From DATMER01 sp963844885 (GTDB lineage: Bacteria > Acidobacteriota > Thermoanaerobaculia > Multivoradales > UBA5704): a DNA stretch of 64,000 nt. Positions 53,532-62,520 of this stretch are shown one piece after another. The stretch lies in assembly GCA_963844885.1 (NCBI GenBank), contig CAWJQA010000016.1, positions 372,001-436,000 of the forward strand, in the 5' to 3' direction. The notes under the pieces are model-generated. The model searched no databases and was not told the origin of the DNA. It saw only the letters and a list, made by a program, of their open reading frames with translations. The translations under genes and the position numbers were made by a program. How positions within the stretch are numbered: position 1 is the stretch's first letter; each line of letters starts with the position of its first letter.

Positions 53532-56102
53532 CTATTCGAAGTAGCCGCTCACGTCGATGATCAGATGCACCGTCGTTCCCGCGCTCTGCACGGCGAGCGC
53601 AGCGACGTTGCCGGCCGGGTCGAGGGCGACGATTGCGTTGTTGGCGCGGGTCTGCCCAGGTTGATAGTTGAGAGTCGAGAACACGATCGCCGGATCGCTC
53701 ACGCCCACGCGCAGATAGCCGCGCGCTCCGGCCTCGGTCACCGTCACGTTGACCGCGACCGCCTTGGCGGTGGCGGGAATACCGCACTGGCCGCCAACGT
53801 GCAGGCTCCTGATGATTCCGCCGGTCAGGGCGGGCCCGCCGATCGGCACTCCGTTCGCGCCGCGGGTATCCACCAGCCGGCAGGCCGGCACGGTATAGAA
53901 CGACGAGGCGGGCGGGCTTGCAAACGCCGTGAGCATTCCATTCGAGGAAGCCACATAGAGCGTGTTGTCCGCGATCGCCAGATGGCCTCCGACCGCGTAG
54001 GACCAGACCGGCTGGTGCGAGGCGAGGTCCACGGCATGGACACCATGGTCCGTGGAGACGAAGACATAGCTGTCCGTCACGATCATGGGACCGGCCAAGT
54101 CACCGTCCGGGGCCTGCCACGACCAGAGCTCGGCGTGCGACAGCTCGTCGAGCACGCGCAGCCGGCCGCCGTCGATGGCGTAGATGCGGCCGTGAGCAAG
54201 GCTCGGCTGGCCGCTGTACAGGCCCGGGACCTCCCAGCGGATCGCGTGGGACGCGGTGTCGAAGCTGATCAACCTGCCGTCGTGGATCGCGATCACGTCA
54301 TCGTGCTCGCCGAGCAACGGCGCCATATCCATGCTCCAGCCGTTCCAATCGAAATTCGGATCGGCCACGAAAAACGCCGGCGCCCCCGTCGCCCGGTCCT
54401 GGGCGTAGAGCCCGGGAGTGTAATCGCCGACGTAGGCGTAAGCATGGCCGGCGTCCACAGCCGGCGTCCACTCATCGTACTGGGGCAGGCTCGCGTACCA
54501 CAACTGGTCGCCGCTGTAGGCGTCGAAGCCGTACATCCCTCCGAAGTAGCCTCCGTTGACGTAGACCTTGCCGTCGTAGATCGTCGGCGCGAAATAACGC
54601 TCCCACTGCGCCGCGTGGGGCGCGTTGAACACCGTGGCTCCGGTGTCGCCGTCGAACGCGCGCAGCCAGGTGTCGGATGCATGGTTGCCGGTCTGGACGT
54701 ACACGTTGCCGTAGGCGTAGCTCGGAGGATTGACGGAGAAGATGCTGCCGAAGCCTTTCGACCAGAGCGTAGCGCCGTCAACCGCGCGGAGCGCAAAGAG
54801 GCTCGTCACGTCGTCGAAGTAGGTCACCAGCGTCACAAAAACCTTGCCGTCACCGGCGGCCACGGGGTTGAGCGGCCTCCCGCTCCCAACGTCCCGCTGC
54901 CACTTGAGCTGGAAGGTCGCTGGGGCGACGGCGACCCCGAGGTACCCTGTGTGCCGCGCGTTCGCCTGGAACATCGGCCAGGTTCCCGGCGTCTCCGCCG
55001 TGGCGTCAGCCAGAACCAGCACCTGCTTTTCCGCCAGCAGATTGTCAGGCGCCTGGACAAGCGTGGCCCGCAGGGTCAGATACGCCTCCGAAGCCGGAAG
55101 GGTCCCGATCGTCAGGACACCGCCTGCGACGCTCGCCAGCTCTGAAGGGGTCACCGTCCAGGACGCCATGGCGCTGACATTGCGCTGAACGTCATTCTCA
55201 TAGCGAGCGGTGGCCACGAACCGGGTCGTGAAGTCGTCGGGAACCTGGGACGGTCCGTTGATCGAGAGCTCCACCGCGCGCGGCGTCGAAACCGGATGCG
55301 CGAAATCCACGAAACCGGAAACGGAATAGCCGAACGTCCGGCTGAACGCATCGGCCGTCCAAGTGCCGCCCTGCATCGTATAGACCATCTCGATGGGCAC
55401 CACGGAGCCGACGATCGCGGTGTAGTAGTTGAACCGGGGCTCGCCGTACCAGGTGGCGTCGTTCGCCACGAGAAGAGCGTTGCCGCGCAGCACGGCGGTC
55501 GTCGATCCTGCCTCCGCCTCGATGACCATCGCCCCCGAAGGAGCCAGCTTGCCTTGAGCCGAATGCTCGCCGCTGTCGTAATCGGTCTGCTCGTAAATCG
55601 CACCCGAAGCTGGCGGGGACATCACGTAGCGGATCGTCGTGCCCGACACCTCGACGTGATCGAGCTGAGCCCCGTATAAGTAGTAGGAACCCGCCCCGCT
55701 CAGCCAGTGGCTGCCGTCGCTCAAGTCGTAGCTGTAGGCGGATCCCACGAGAACGAGCGGACCACCCGCAGCGTGGCTCTCAGAATCGCTGGTCGTCATG
55801 CGATCGATGGTGACCTGCGCCGTGGCCACCCTCCCGGGACCGTCGAGGAGTGGCAGCATGTCCCCCGAGTTGTCCACCCTGCGGCCGCAGGAATCCACGG
55901 CGAAGTCCTTGCCACGGCTCTCCTTACCGACATATCCCTCTTCCCGCAGAGGCGGGGGACACGGTTGGAGAGGCTGGCCGCGCTCGACGCGGCGCAACTC
56001 GCTCTCGGGAGGCGCGGCGTGGGCCGGGCCGGCCATCTCCACCATCGCAGCCATCGCGGCCAGAAGCAGGGGCACGAACAAAGGTACGAAGTTCCGTTTC
56101 AA
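53532..56102 (-). CDS. Secreted PQQ-like beta-propeller protein
   Basis: 856 residues from a TTG at 56102 with a GGGAGGTGG site; it then starts a clear signal peptide (FVPLFVPLLLAAMAAMVEMAGPAHA). A longer frame to 56297 lacks a ribosome binding site. Residues 430-760 contain about seven PQQ_2-type blades (for example LFALRAVDGATLWSKGFGS and LRAFDGDTGATVFNAP). The N-terminal 400 residues are beta-sandwich-like, and a final 100-residue domain (CRLVDTRGANGVPIG to LIIDVSGYFE) is a cell-surface module seen at the ends of many secreted proteins of such bacteria. No catalytic PQQ ligands are claimed. Confidence 0.85.
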   Translation of the reverse strand: MKRNFVPLFVPLLLAAMAAMVEMAGPAHAAPPESELRRVERGQPLQPCPPPLREEGYVGKESRGKDFAVDSCGRRVDNSGDMLPLLDGPGRVATAQVTIDRMTTSDSESHAAGGPLVLVGSAYSYDLSDGSHWLSGAGSYYLYGAQLDHVEVSGTTIRYVMSPPASGAIYEQTDYDSGEHSAQGKLAPSGAMVIEAEAGSTTAVLRGNALLVANDATWYGEPRFNYYTAIVGSVVPIEMVYTMQGGTWTADAFSRTFGYSVSGFVDFAHPVSTPRAVELSINGPSQVPDDFTTRFVATARYENDVQRNVSAMASWTVTPSELASVAGGVLTIGTLPASEAYLTLRATLVQAPDNLLAEKQVLVLADATAETPGTWPMFQANARHTGYLGVAVAPATFQLKWQRDVGSGRPLNPVAAGDGKVFVTLVTYFDDVTSLFALRAVDGATLWSKGFGSIFSVNPPSYAYGNVYVQTGNHASDTWLRAFDGDTGATVFNAPHAAQWERYFAPTIYDGKVYVNGGYFGGMYGFDAYSGDQLWYASLPQYDEWTPAVDAGHAYAYVGDYTPGLYAQDRATGAPAFFVADPNFDWNGWSMDMAPLLGEHDDVIAIHDGRLISFDTASHAIRWEVPGLYSGQPSLAHGRIYAIDGGRLRVLDELSHAELWSWQAPDGDLAGPMIVTDSYVFVSTDHGVHAVDLASHQPVWSYAVGGHLAIADNTLYVASSNGMLTAFASPPASSFYTVPACRLVDTRGANGVPIGGPALTGGIIRSLHVGGQCGIPATAKAVAVNVTVTEAGARGYLRVGVSDPAIVFSTLNYQPGQTRANNAIVALDPAGNVAALAVQSAGTTVHLIIDVSGYFE

Positions 56103-56293
56103 GGGCCACCTCCCTTCAGCCAGAAGTGCATTCACGGGCCGAAACGTTTCAGGTGCAGACGCGGCCACCGTGTCCGCAAGCGACGTACATAGAGACGAAG
56201 AGCGGGCATGAAGCCCCTCACGTCGGTGGACCACCTGGCTGAACCTTTCCACGTCGGTCTCCTCAGCGCCGCCGGACGCCTTTCCCTCCGCCT

Positions 56294-56761
56294 TCACGAT
56301 CGCTGAAACTCAGATTCTTGACCTTCTGCCGATACCTGCTCGGGAGGTCGCCGCTTCTTTGCCCTGAGCCCCGGCCTGAGGAAATGGCGAGAGTACGCCT
56401 CTTCAAGGTTCGGATCACCGGACTTGGAGAAGCGTAGAGGAGTCCGTTGACCCTTGCCCCATTTCACGTAGGCTGTGTGTGACGGGATCATGTTCAAGTC
56501 GTGGACATGCATCCGGAGAATGCGGAGAATTCGACTGGTCTTCCCCAAACTGCAGCGTATGACCTTTTCGAGATAAGGTACACGCCCGAAGCGCCACGAC
56601 TCCACATCGACCTTGCTGAGCAGCTCCATGTGAACGAAGACGTCGATCGGAGCCACGACATCGCCCTTGGCCAGTATCGCTTCAACGGCCCGGACCACTT
56701 TTGGGTAGTACTTGTCGACTCGGTAGTTTTCGACGGTGACCCTTGCCATCTCGTAACTCAC
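56294..56761 (-). CDS. Conserved hypothetical protein
   Basis: 155 residues. It has the conserved core DVFVHMELLSKVDVESWRFG, RVPYLEKVI and SHTAYVKWGKG, ending LRFSKSGDPNLEEAYSRHF; I have seen this pattern in unannotated proteins but cannot name it. The GTG at 56761 overlaps the stop of the SUKH-like gene (GTGA), so they are coupled; the ATG at 56749 is an alternative. Basic residues at the C-terminus (RAKKRRPPEQ) suggest nucleic-acid contact. A toxin or accessory role beside the SUKH-like protein is possible. Confidence 0.7.
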   Translation of the reverse strand: MSYEMARVTVENYRVDKYYPKVVRAVEAILAKGDVVAPIDVFVHMELLSKVDVESWRFGRVPYLEKVIRCSLGKTSRILRILRMHVHDLNMIPSHTAYVKWGKGQRTPLRFSKSGDPNLEEAYSRHFLRPGLRAKKRRPPEQVSAEGQESEFQRS

Positions 56762-57369
56762 GGTTGTCGGAATGTAGCCATCCTTACCTTCCCACCATCA
56801 GGAAGGTTGGCGAGCTGCACGGCAAGGCCCGCGAGAAAGCCGAGCCGATCTTCCGCTGAAACGGCGCGATAGGTGACTCCGGCAGCGGACTCCTTCGCAC
56901 AGAACGGGGGATAAACCGACAGCAGTTGACCTGGCTGTAGTTTGCCACCCTCTTCCCAAAAGGCTAATAGTGGCTGTAGCTTCAAGGTCTCAACTGGATC
57001 AACTTGAATCGCCTCGATGAAGGACAACAGGCTGTGCGAGAGCTCATTGGCCTCCCCAGTTTCAGCCGAAAGATGAACCACACGCCCGCCCCGAAGCAAA
57101 TATTGGTCCCCAAGGCAGTCTTGTGCAAAAGGAACATCCGCTTCCTTCACTGCCGGGAAAAGCTGGAAAAGAGCAAACGGGCCGAACCAAGCATGAGAAA
57201 GAGAGTGCCAAAGGGGTTCTCGACAGGCGCCGCGGACATGAAACCCGCCGCCAAACTGAATGAAACCGTTGACGTTGACAAGTATGTTCCTGAGCACTTC
57301 CGGCACACGAGCCGCTACTTCCAGATCGTCTATCGCTGGCCCCTGGTACGTGGCGTGGTCGAGATCCAT
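56758..57369 (-). CDS. SMI1/KNR4 (SUKH)-like protein
   Basis: 203 residues. The middle part (FAQDCLGDQYLLRGGRVVHLSAETGEA) resembles the SUKH fold, in which such proteins often neutralise contact-dependent or polymorphic toxins. It is coupled to the hypothetical gene downstream. Base composition is lower in GC than in the neighbours, which suggests acquisition. The immunity role is an inference, and no toxin with a delivery domain lies nearby. Confidence 0.6.
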   Translation of the reverse strand: MDLDHATYQGPAIDDLEVAARVPEVLRNILVNVNGFIQFGGGFHVRGACREPLWHSLSHAWFGPFALFQLFPAVKEADVPFAQDCLGDQYLLRGGRVVHLSAETGEANELSHSLLSFIEAIQVDPVETLKLQPLLAFWEEGGKLQPGQLLSVYPPFCAKESAAGVTYRAVSAEDRLGFLAGLAVQLANLPDGGKVRMATFRQP

Positions 57370-57449
57370 TAGCTATTAGCTACTCCGGGAAAACGCTCTC
57401 GCAAGCAATGCCAGCCATATGGCGCTACGATTCTGTCGGCTGGCGAGAC

Positions 57450-58253
57450 TCACGGTATCGGCATCGTGAACCACCAGAAGAAGCCTCCCTTCTCGACCTG
57501 TCTTGAGGCGTCCTGGCTGACCACTTGCAAGAGTAGGCGGGGTGGAGGACCTGATCGGTCAAGCTTGTCTCCCGGAAAGTTGAACGCGAGCGAAGCGTCC
57601 GCGTTCTTGCCTTCGTCGACAGTTAGCCGGTTATGCGCTTTTGCGAGCACCGTTCCGCCTTGCAACAGCTGCCCCGTCAGATCAACAAGCTGGTCTTCGC
57701 CTGCGGGAATCACGAGTATAAAATCGGTTGTGACCATCGCAGGCTTACCCGGCTTGATCTTACCTCTAGGGCTCAGAGCCAAGCTTGCGACTCGGAGTTC
57801 TTTACACCCAACCGCGCGCGTTTTCGTGTTGGTGGTTCCGCTACCGTCTGCGAGGAGCAGCACGCCTGCGTCCACCTCTATGCGGATAGGGCAGGAGTCA
57901 TACTGTTTTCCCTTCTCCACAACGATGTACTGGTCGAAATCGATGCTCTTGATGTCCGTACCAGCGTAGCGCCTTCGGAGCAGACCATCCTCTATTTCGA
58001 GCTTGCCCTGGAGAGTGCCGATGACTACCGTGCCGTCCTTGATCACGGCCTTTAGCCCTGAAGGAACCGCTTCGAATCGGATAACTGCTGCCCTCGGAAT
58101 CGCAACTTCGCCGCCGGTTTCATCAATCAGCACAAACTCCTGCTGAGTCACGTCGCCCTGAATCTCGCCGCCCTGCTGAGTGACGAGTCGCTCCCATGCC
58201 TGGGCCGGACATGTGATTCCTAGGGCAATGGCAAGGGTAGTTAGAACTCGCAT
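57450..58253 (-). CDS. Secreted protein of unknown function
   Basis: 267 residues from the ATG at 58253 with a GGAGG site 5 bases away. The signal peptide ends CPAQAWE. A repeated theme (GGEIQGDVTQQEFVLIDETGGEVAIPRAAVIRFE and AGTDIKSIDFDQYIVVEKG) suggests small beta-barrel units. The tail ends FFWWFTMPIP. Codon use is less GC-rich than in the left half of the window. No family recognised. Confidence 0.7.
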   Translation of the reverse strand: MRVLTTLAIALGITCPAQAWERLVTQQGGEIQGDVTQQEFVLIDETGGEVAIPRAAVIRFEAVPSGLKAVIKDGTVVIGTLQGKLEIEDGLLRRRYAGTDIKSIDFDQYIVVEKGKQYDSCPIRIEVDAGVLLLADGSGTTNTKTRAVGCKELRVASLALSPRGKIKPGKPAMVTTDFILVIPAGEDQLVDLTGQLLQGGTVLAKAHNRLTVDEGKNADASLAFNFPGDKLDRSGPPPRLLLQVVSQDASRQVEKGGFFWWFTMPIP

Positions 58254-58321
58254 CAGGGCCTCCTGGCCGTCAGGGACGTTGGTGTGATTGGTACGTTCTA
58301 TCACTCAACCGGCTACCCAGT

Positions 58322-58430
58322 TCACTCGGCGACCTGTGCTCGAAGGAGCCGTCGCAGCGGCCTGAGCGGCGAGCGCCCGATCACGGTCAACTCAACCTCT
58401 ATCCCGCCGACCTTGTAGCCCTCCGCATCA
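58322..58430 (-). pseudogene. 3' remnant of an unidentified gene
   Basis: On the minus strand the reading IDAEGYKVGGIEVELTVIG, then an Arg/Leu-rich tail ending QVAE and a stop at 58322, has a coding look. It is cut by an in-frame TAG near 58430, and no start exists upstream before the first 69-bp repeat. It looks like the end of a gene whose front was lost when the repeat zone rearranged. Confidence 0.4.
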
Positions 58431-58476
58431 ATCTATATGTGGCGAAGCGCTATAGTTCTTGCGCCGCAGCACGGGG

Positions 58477-58545
58477 CAATCTCCTTGAATCCAGCGACTT
58501 AGAAAGTGTAGACCTGCGTGGGCCTTGGTGTCAATCCTTTTTCCG
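58477..58545 (+). repeat. 69-bp direct repeat, copy 1
   Basis: Begins CAATCTCCTTGAATCCAGCG and ends CAATCCTTTTTCCG. Copies at 61383 and 62796 are the same length and orientation. This one leads without a break into the HicB promoter and gene, as does copy 3. No clear inverted repeats or integron attC core were seen. Confidence 0.85.
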
Positions 58546-58577
58546 TTGTATGAGCTCCGCCAGGCTACGGCTTGGCG

Positions 58578-58620
58578 TAGAATGTTCTACAGACATTATC
58601 CGATAGGCTTAGACTGTCTG
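58578..58620 (+). promoter_or_regulatory. Palindromic operator candidate upstream of hicB
   Basis: A 12-bp palindrome TAGAATGTTCTA (58578-58589) is followed by CAGACA (58590-58595) and its complement TGTCTG (58615-58620) around a 19-base loop. HicB-type antitoxins bind such palindromes to repress their own operon. The same pair is found intact at 62897-62939 upstream of the truncated copy. Confidence 0.5.
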
Positions 58621-58725
58621 GAGCCAAGGCGCCCTGAGCGCCGGTGGCGGCCACCCAGCCGCCCCGGAGCCAGCGATGCGCAGCTCGGCCTGCGGCTCGA
58701 GGATCTCGAAGACTAGGAGGCCACC

Positions 58726-59169
58726 ATGACCCACGAGTTCGCCTACCCTGTGACTCTCACCCCCGACGAGGCCGATGGCGGCTTCGTCGTCACCTTCCCG
58801 GATGTGCCCGAAGCCATCACCCAGGGAAACGACACCGCCGATGCCTTGTTCCAGGCGTCCGATGCCTTGGAGGAAGCCATCGCCGGCCGCATCCGGAGAG
58901 GAGACGCGATCCCGGAGCCCTCCGAGCCCGAGCCCGGTCAGCCGGTCGTCCGTGTCCCCGCTCTGACCGCTGCCAAGGCCGCCCTCTACCTCGCTCTTCA
59001 CGAGGCCGGCATCAGTAAGTCGGAGCTTGCCGCGCGGTTGGGCTGCGACGAGAAGGAGGTCCGGCGGCTCCTCGATCCGAGACACTCGTCGAAGCTGTCC
59101 GGGATTCAGAAGGCGCTCGCCGCTCTGGGCAAGGGTATCGCCGTCCGGCTGGTCGACGAGGCGGCCTGA
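58726..59169 (+). CDS. hicB: HicB-family antitoxin with C-terminal helix-turn-helix
   Basis: 147 residues with AGGAGG before the ATG. The N-terminal half (YPVTLTPDEADGGFVVTFPD, then ALEEAIAGRI) is the degraded RNase-H-like HicB fold. The C-terminal half (SKSELAARLGCDEKEVRRLL) is a helix-turn-helix. HicB neutralises the mRNA-cleaving toxin HicA. No hicA-like gene is visible upstream or downstream, so this is an orphan or the toxin lies elsewhere. A front-half copy lies at 63022-63261. The 62-bp array begins 18 bases after its stop. Confidence 0.85.
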   Translation: MTHEFAYPVTLTPDEADGGFVVTFPDVPEAITQGNDTADALFQASDALEEAIAGRIRRGDAIPEPSEPEPGQPVVRVPALTAAKAALYLALHEAGISKSELAARLGCDEKEVRRLLDPRHSSKLSGIQKALAALGKGIAVRLVDEAA

Positions 59170-59187
59170 ACGAAGGCCGGGCTCGGG

Positions 59188-59593
59188 TGACGCGTACGGC
59201 GGGCCACCGGAAGCTTCCGGCACACGGTGGGGGAAGCTTTCGGCGACCGGGTGACGCGTATGGCGAGACGCCGGATGCTTCCGGCACGGCGGGGGAAGCT
59301 TCCGGCGATCGGGCGAAGCGTACGACGAGCTGCCGGATGCTTCCGGCGCGGTGGGGGAAGCGTCCGGCGGCCGGGTGACGCGTATGGCGAGACGCCGGAT
59401 GCTTCCGGCACGGCGGGGGAAGCTTCCGGCGACCGGGTGACGCGTATGGCGAGACGCCGGATGCTTCCGGCACGGCGGGGGAAGCTTCCGGCGACCGGGT
59501 GACGCGTACGGCGAGACGCCGGATGCTTCCGGCGCGGCGGGGGAAGCTTCCGGCGACCGGGAGAAGCGTACGGCGAGACGCCGGATGCTTCCC
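59188..59593. repeat. 62-bp tandem repeat array, about 6.5 units
   Basis: Units begin at 59188 (64 bases), 59252, 59314, 59376, 59438, 59500 and 59562 (partial). Each holds GATGCTTCCGGC and GGGGAAGCTTCCGGCGACCGGG, so GCTTCC and GGAAGC can pair across 11-12 bases, and GGAAGCTTCC is itself a palindrome. There are no unique spacers, so this is not CRISPR. The period is one base short of 63, so all frames stay open on both strands and give misleading long ORFs. From 59594 to 59826 I see no gene. Confidence 0.9.
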
Positions 59594-59826
59594 ATGATGG
59601 GACTTCGCGGAACCAGCCCGGAGACGGGAAGGGGTCCGTTCTTGTGGGGCGGATGGAGCTCCACAACGTCGGCAAACCCTTCTTCGAGCTCGGCGAGTTC
59701 CCAGTTTCGAGCAACCGGCAGGCCATGCCGCTGCCACCGCGAGCAACAGGATAACGGTGAGCCGCTTTCCTGGTCATCCCGAAGTCGCTCCGTGCGGACC
59801 CAAGTAGAATCAAGTCGTGCTAATTG

Positions 59827-60462
59827 CTACTGCACACCCGGCGGGGGTGTACGCGGAGCCAGATCACGAAGAGCAGCGCCCGCGAGGCCGACCAATTCGG
59901 GGTTATCTGAACTTTCGGCAGCTTTCTTTATCTCTTCGAGGGCGAAAGCAGCAGCGGCGGGATCCACTTTCGCGGAGTCAGCAATCACGCCTATCGCCTC
60001 GGTGGCTTGCTCCGTCGCCTGCTTTTCCAATCGTGAATTGCCGAGTCGGTCACTCGTGAGGAGCAACTCAGAGGCTTGGCTTCCCACTTCCTGCGCATTC
60101 GTTCCAGCGGAAGCCGGCGCTGACGTAGCGGTCTTCAACTGGCCTAATTGCACCTTCAACTCTGCGGAAGTCTGAGCGGCTTCAATCCGCTGATTGATAA
60201 CAATACGGCCAGCATCAAGGACGGGCTTCCAGAGAAAGCCACAAAGCACCGCGAACCCAATGAGTCGCCCCGTCTTGGATACGTCTGTCGGTGTCACCAC
60301 GTAAACTGCCACAAGCGCGGCGGCAGTACCGAGGATGACGCAGAGCGGCAACGCCACCCACATATCGAGCCCGAAGGTGGCCCCCGTCATGAGCGTGAAT
60401 GCCCACGACACAAGCCCTCCTCCCGCCCCTGAGCCGATGACCAGCTTGACATCCTTTGGCAT
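59827..60462 (-). CDS. Membrane protein with long helical tail
   Basis: 211 residues. Two or three hydrophobic segments (LVSWAFTLMTGATFGLDMWV, ALPLCVILGTAAALVAVYVV, LIGFAVLCGFLWKPVL) occupy the first 85 residues. The remainder is Ala/Glu/Gln-rich and helical, probably cytoplasmic or coiled (IEAAQTSAELKVQLGQL, ATEQATEAIGVIADSAK). It ends PRTPPPGVQ. The family is not recognised. It stands alone, with the secreted protein gene upstream by about 110 bases on the same strand. Confidence 0.65.
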   Translation of the reverse strand: MPKDVKLVIGSGAGGGLVSWAFTLMTGATFGLDMWVALPLCVILGTAAALVAVYVVTPTDVSKTGRLIGFAVLCGFLWKPVLDAGRIVINQRIEAAQTSAELKVQLGQLKTATSAPASAGTNAQEVGSQASELLLTSDRLGNSRLEKQATEQATEAIGVIADSAKVDPAAAAFALEEIKKAAESSDNPELVGLAGAALRDLAPRTPPPGVQ

Positions 60463-60573
60463 CTAGTTCTCTCCTCCAGGTCAGGAAACATCGAACCTTG
60501 CCCCGCGCGAATGAGAAGCCCAACTGATTTAGGCCTAGGCGGCGCCGTCAGGTGTCCGCTGCAGGCCTCTGTC

Positions 60574-61350
60574 CTAGGGACTGCAGGGGCCCAAGCGATC
60601 ACCATGCGCGAGATGTGCCGGCACTGCGAAGTCGCTGATACACACATTGTGTTCGTTGGCCGGGTTGCCCGCGGGTACGTGACAGACCAGTACCTTCGAC
60701 CCACAGATGCTCTGCCCGAGGAGAATGACGGCGCGGTCGTCGGTAGCATAGTCGATGACCCAAGTCCCGACATCCGTGTTGCGATGGGCATCGGTGGCCC
60801 CCGCGTCGAAGTTCCCGATGCCATTCCAGAAGAACGTCGGGCTATCTGTGTCGAGATCCAGGATGGATAGCCAAAGCACCTCGTTGGCGCGGAGAGCCAC
60901 CGCCGCCGGCAGGGTCGCCGTGAAGATGTATCGTTCGGCGGAACCCTGGCCCGGGCCGGCAGCCTCGATCTCCGGGAAGACAGTAACTTCATACATGGGC
61001 GTCGTGGCGGGAACGATACCGACGGAGTTGAAGAACCGGACCACGAACTCCTCCTGCCCGCTGGTCGGCACGTATGTGGGGGTATTGCTGTATTCGCCGC
61101 CGAAAACTACCGTGTCGACGGATGCCGGCTGCGGCAGCACGAAGTTCTCCGCGATTTGCTGAGGGTCTACAGAGAACACGCCGGTCGATGCGGGCGGCCA
61201 CTGCGAGAAGACGGTTTCCGCAACACCCGGAGACGCCACCATCCACGCCAGTAGCGCGGCGACCACGGTCAGGTAGAATGCGAGCAGATCGGGCGCTTTG
61301 CTCCTGGGAAGGGAAGGCGCACGGAGGGAAACAGGTGAACTCATAGCCAT
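60574..61350 (-). CDS. Secreted protein with C-terminal Cys-His domain
   Basis: 258 residues from the ATG at 61350 (GGGAG site 5 bases away; a GTG at 61356 is an alternative). A hydrophobic segment around residue 30 is the export signal. The middle is a single beta-sandwich-like domain. The C-terminal 35 residues (VLVCHVPAGNPANEHN, then AVPAHLAHGDRLGPC) are a small module common at the ends of extracellular proteins in Bacteroidota and Acidobacteriota. The protein ends CSP. A 69-bp repeat copy lies 33 bases upstream. Confidence 0.72.
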   Translation of the reverse strand: MAMSSPVSLRAPSLPRSKAPDLLAFYLTVVAALLAWMVASPGVAETVFSQWPPASTGVFSVDPQQIAENFVLPQPASVDTVVFGGEYSNTPTYVPTSGQEEFVVRFFNSVGIVPATTPMYEVTVFPEIEAAGPGQGSAERYIFTATLPAAVALRANEVLWLSILDLDTDSPTFFWNGIGNFDAGATDAHRNTDVGTWVIDYATDDRAVILLGQSICGSKVLVCHVPAGNPANEHNVCISDFAVPAHLAHGDRLGPCSP

Positions 61351-61382
61351 AAGCACTCCCCTTCTTGCGTCGCGGAACGGAG

Positions 61383-61451
61383 CAAGCTCCTTGATTCCAG
61401 CGACTTAAAAAGTGTAGGCCTGCGTGTGCCTTGGTGTCAAACCTTATTCCG
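61383..61451 (+). repeat. 69-bp direct repeat, copy 2 (diverged)
   Basis: Begins CAAGCTCCTTGATTCCAGCG and ends CAAACCTTATTCCG, same length as copies 1 and 3 but with more substitutions. It is not followed by a HicB segment. It lies between the secreted protein gene and a small minus-strand reading frame. Confidence 0.8.
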
Positions 61452-61796
61452 CCGGCTGTATAGTCCTTGACAGGTCACGGCTCTGGGGGCGGAGCATGAC
61501 GCGCGAGCACGTGATCGTCGTTCTCGAGGCGGCTCTCCTCGCACAAACTGCGGCTGCGTAGCAGGCGGTGGCGGATCGCTCGATGCGGGTGCTGGTGCCC
61601 AAACTGCGCGCGCCTCTGAAGCGCGCGGCTCCCGACCCGTTGATCGAGCTGGCGGAATAGCCCACCAGAGGTGCCGCCAAGAGAAGCTCACCCACCGGCA
61701 GAACACCCAGCCAAAGAGCAGGCCACCCAGGCCCACGGCGGCGGCGAAACAGAAGAGCCTGAAATCCTTTGACACGCCGGCCTTTTTGTGCTTCAC
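61437..61796 (-). CDS. Small membrane protein, possibly truncated
   Basis: 119 residues read from a GTG at 61796. Only the first 50 residues look like protein: KDFRLFCFAAAVGLGGLLFGWVF and SWRHLWWAIP resemble the two helices of SxtJ-like small membrane proteins. After that the frame is Arg/Ala/Ser-rich, as expected of non-coding GC-rich DNA, and it runs into the 69-bp repeat. It is probably a fragment whose end was replaced. Confidence 0.35.
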   Translation of the reverse strand: MKHKKAGVSKDFRLFCFAAAVGLGGLLFGWVFCRWVSFSWRHLWWAIPPARSTGREPRASEARAVWAPAPASSDPPPPATQPQFVRGEPPRERRSRARASCSAPRAVTCQGLYSRRNKV

Positions 61797-61935
61797 TTCC
61801 TGTTGGCCCACTCCGCGCCGCGTGCGCGATGCCGCCGATGCCGCCGAGCCGGTCGCCGCCGGTACCGAAGCACCCGGTCCGCCTCGAGGTCGAGCTGCCG
61901 GAAAAGGCGCTTTCGCGTTGCGGGCGCAGTGGGCC

Positions 61936-62520
61936 ATGTGGGTGTTCTTCGCCTCCCTCATGTCGGAGGAGCCCCGCTTCCGGCTGCAACTGCGCACCAA
62001 CCGGGAACGTCCGATGTTCGAATTCATGGAGCCCGCCGTTTTCGAGCTGAAGCTGACCAACATCACGGACCAGCCGCAGATCGTGCCGGAGCACCTGCTT
62101 TCCATGCTCGACCGCATGGTGATCGTCGTCAAGAAGAAAGGGGAGGCGGCGCGCCAGTACGCTCCCTTCGCGCAATACTGCTGGACCCCGGGAAACCAGG
62201 TGCTCAACCCCGGGGCGTCGATCTACGAGTCGCTTTTCGCCGCCGTCGGCAAGAACGGCTGGGAGATCTCGGAGCCCGGCTACTATGTGGTGCAGGTCGC
62301 TCTCGACATCGGGGGCGAGCACATTGTCTCCAACCCGCTGTCCGTGCGTGTAGCGCCGCCGATCGGCTACGACGAAGGGTGGCCACGCGGCTGAGCAACC
62401 GCAGGGTGGCTATCCACGCGCGGATCCCGCTCGCCAAAGCCATGGCGCAGGATTACAAGTACCTCGACCTGGATTCGGTGAGCGGTGAGCCCGTTCAGGC
62501 GGCTCTCTACGGCGCCGTCA
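61936..62520 (+). pseudogene. Broken gene for a beta-sandwich protein
   Basis: Positions 61936-62380 read as good protein (RFRLQLRTNRERPMFEFMEP, TNITDQPQIVPEHLL, SEPGYYVVQVALDIGGEHIV), a single Ig-like domain of a larger exported or regulatory protein. The frame stops at 62394. In a neighbouring frame the following DNA reads NRRVAIHARIPLAKAMAQDY and on to about 62520, as if the same gene continued after a shift or deletion. The 3' end butts against the inverted DUF7674-like fragment. No intact start with a ribosome binding site was found. Confidence 0.6.

Noticed and set aside
58525..58716. hicA toxin gene upstream of hicB
   Set aside because: The 63-residue frame has none of the HicA features (GSH, a short double-stranded-RNA-binding-like fold) and overlaps the repeat and operator.
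59188..59593. CRISPR array
   Set aside because: Units are contiguous 62-bp copies with no unique spacers, and no cas genes are present.
59012..59813. Repeat protein encoded on the minus strand across the 62-bp array
   Set aside because: The 62-base period shifts the frame each unit and all frames stay open; there is no ribosome binding site or non-repeat domain.
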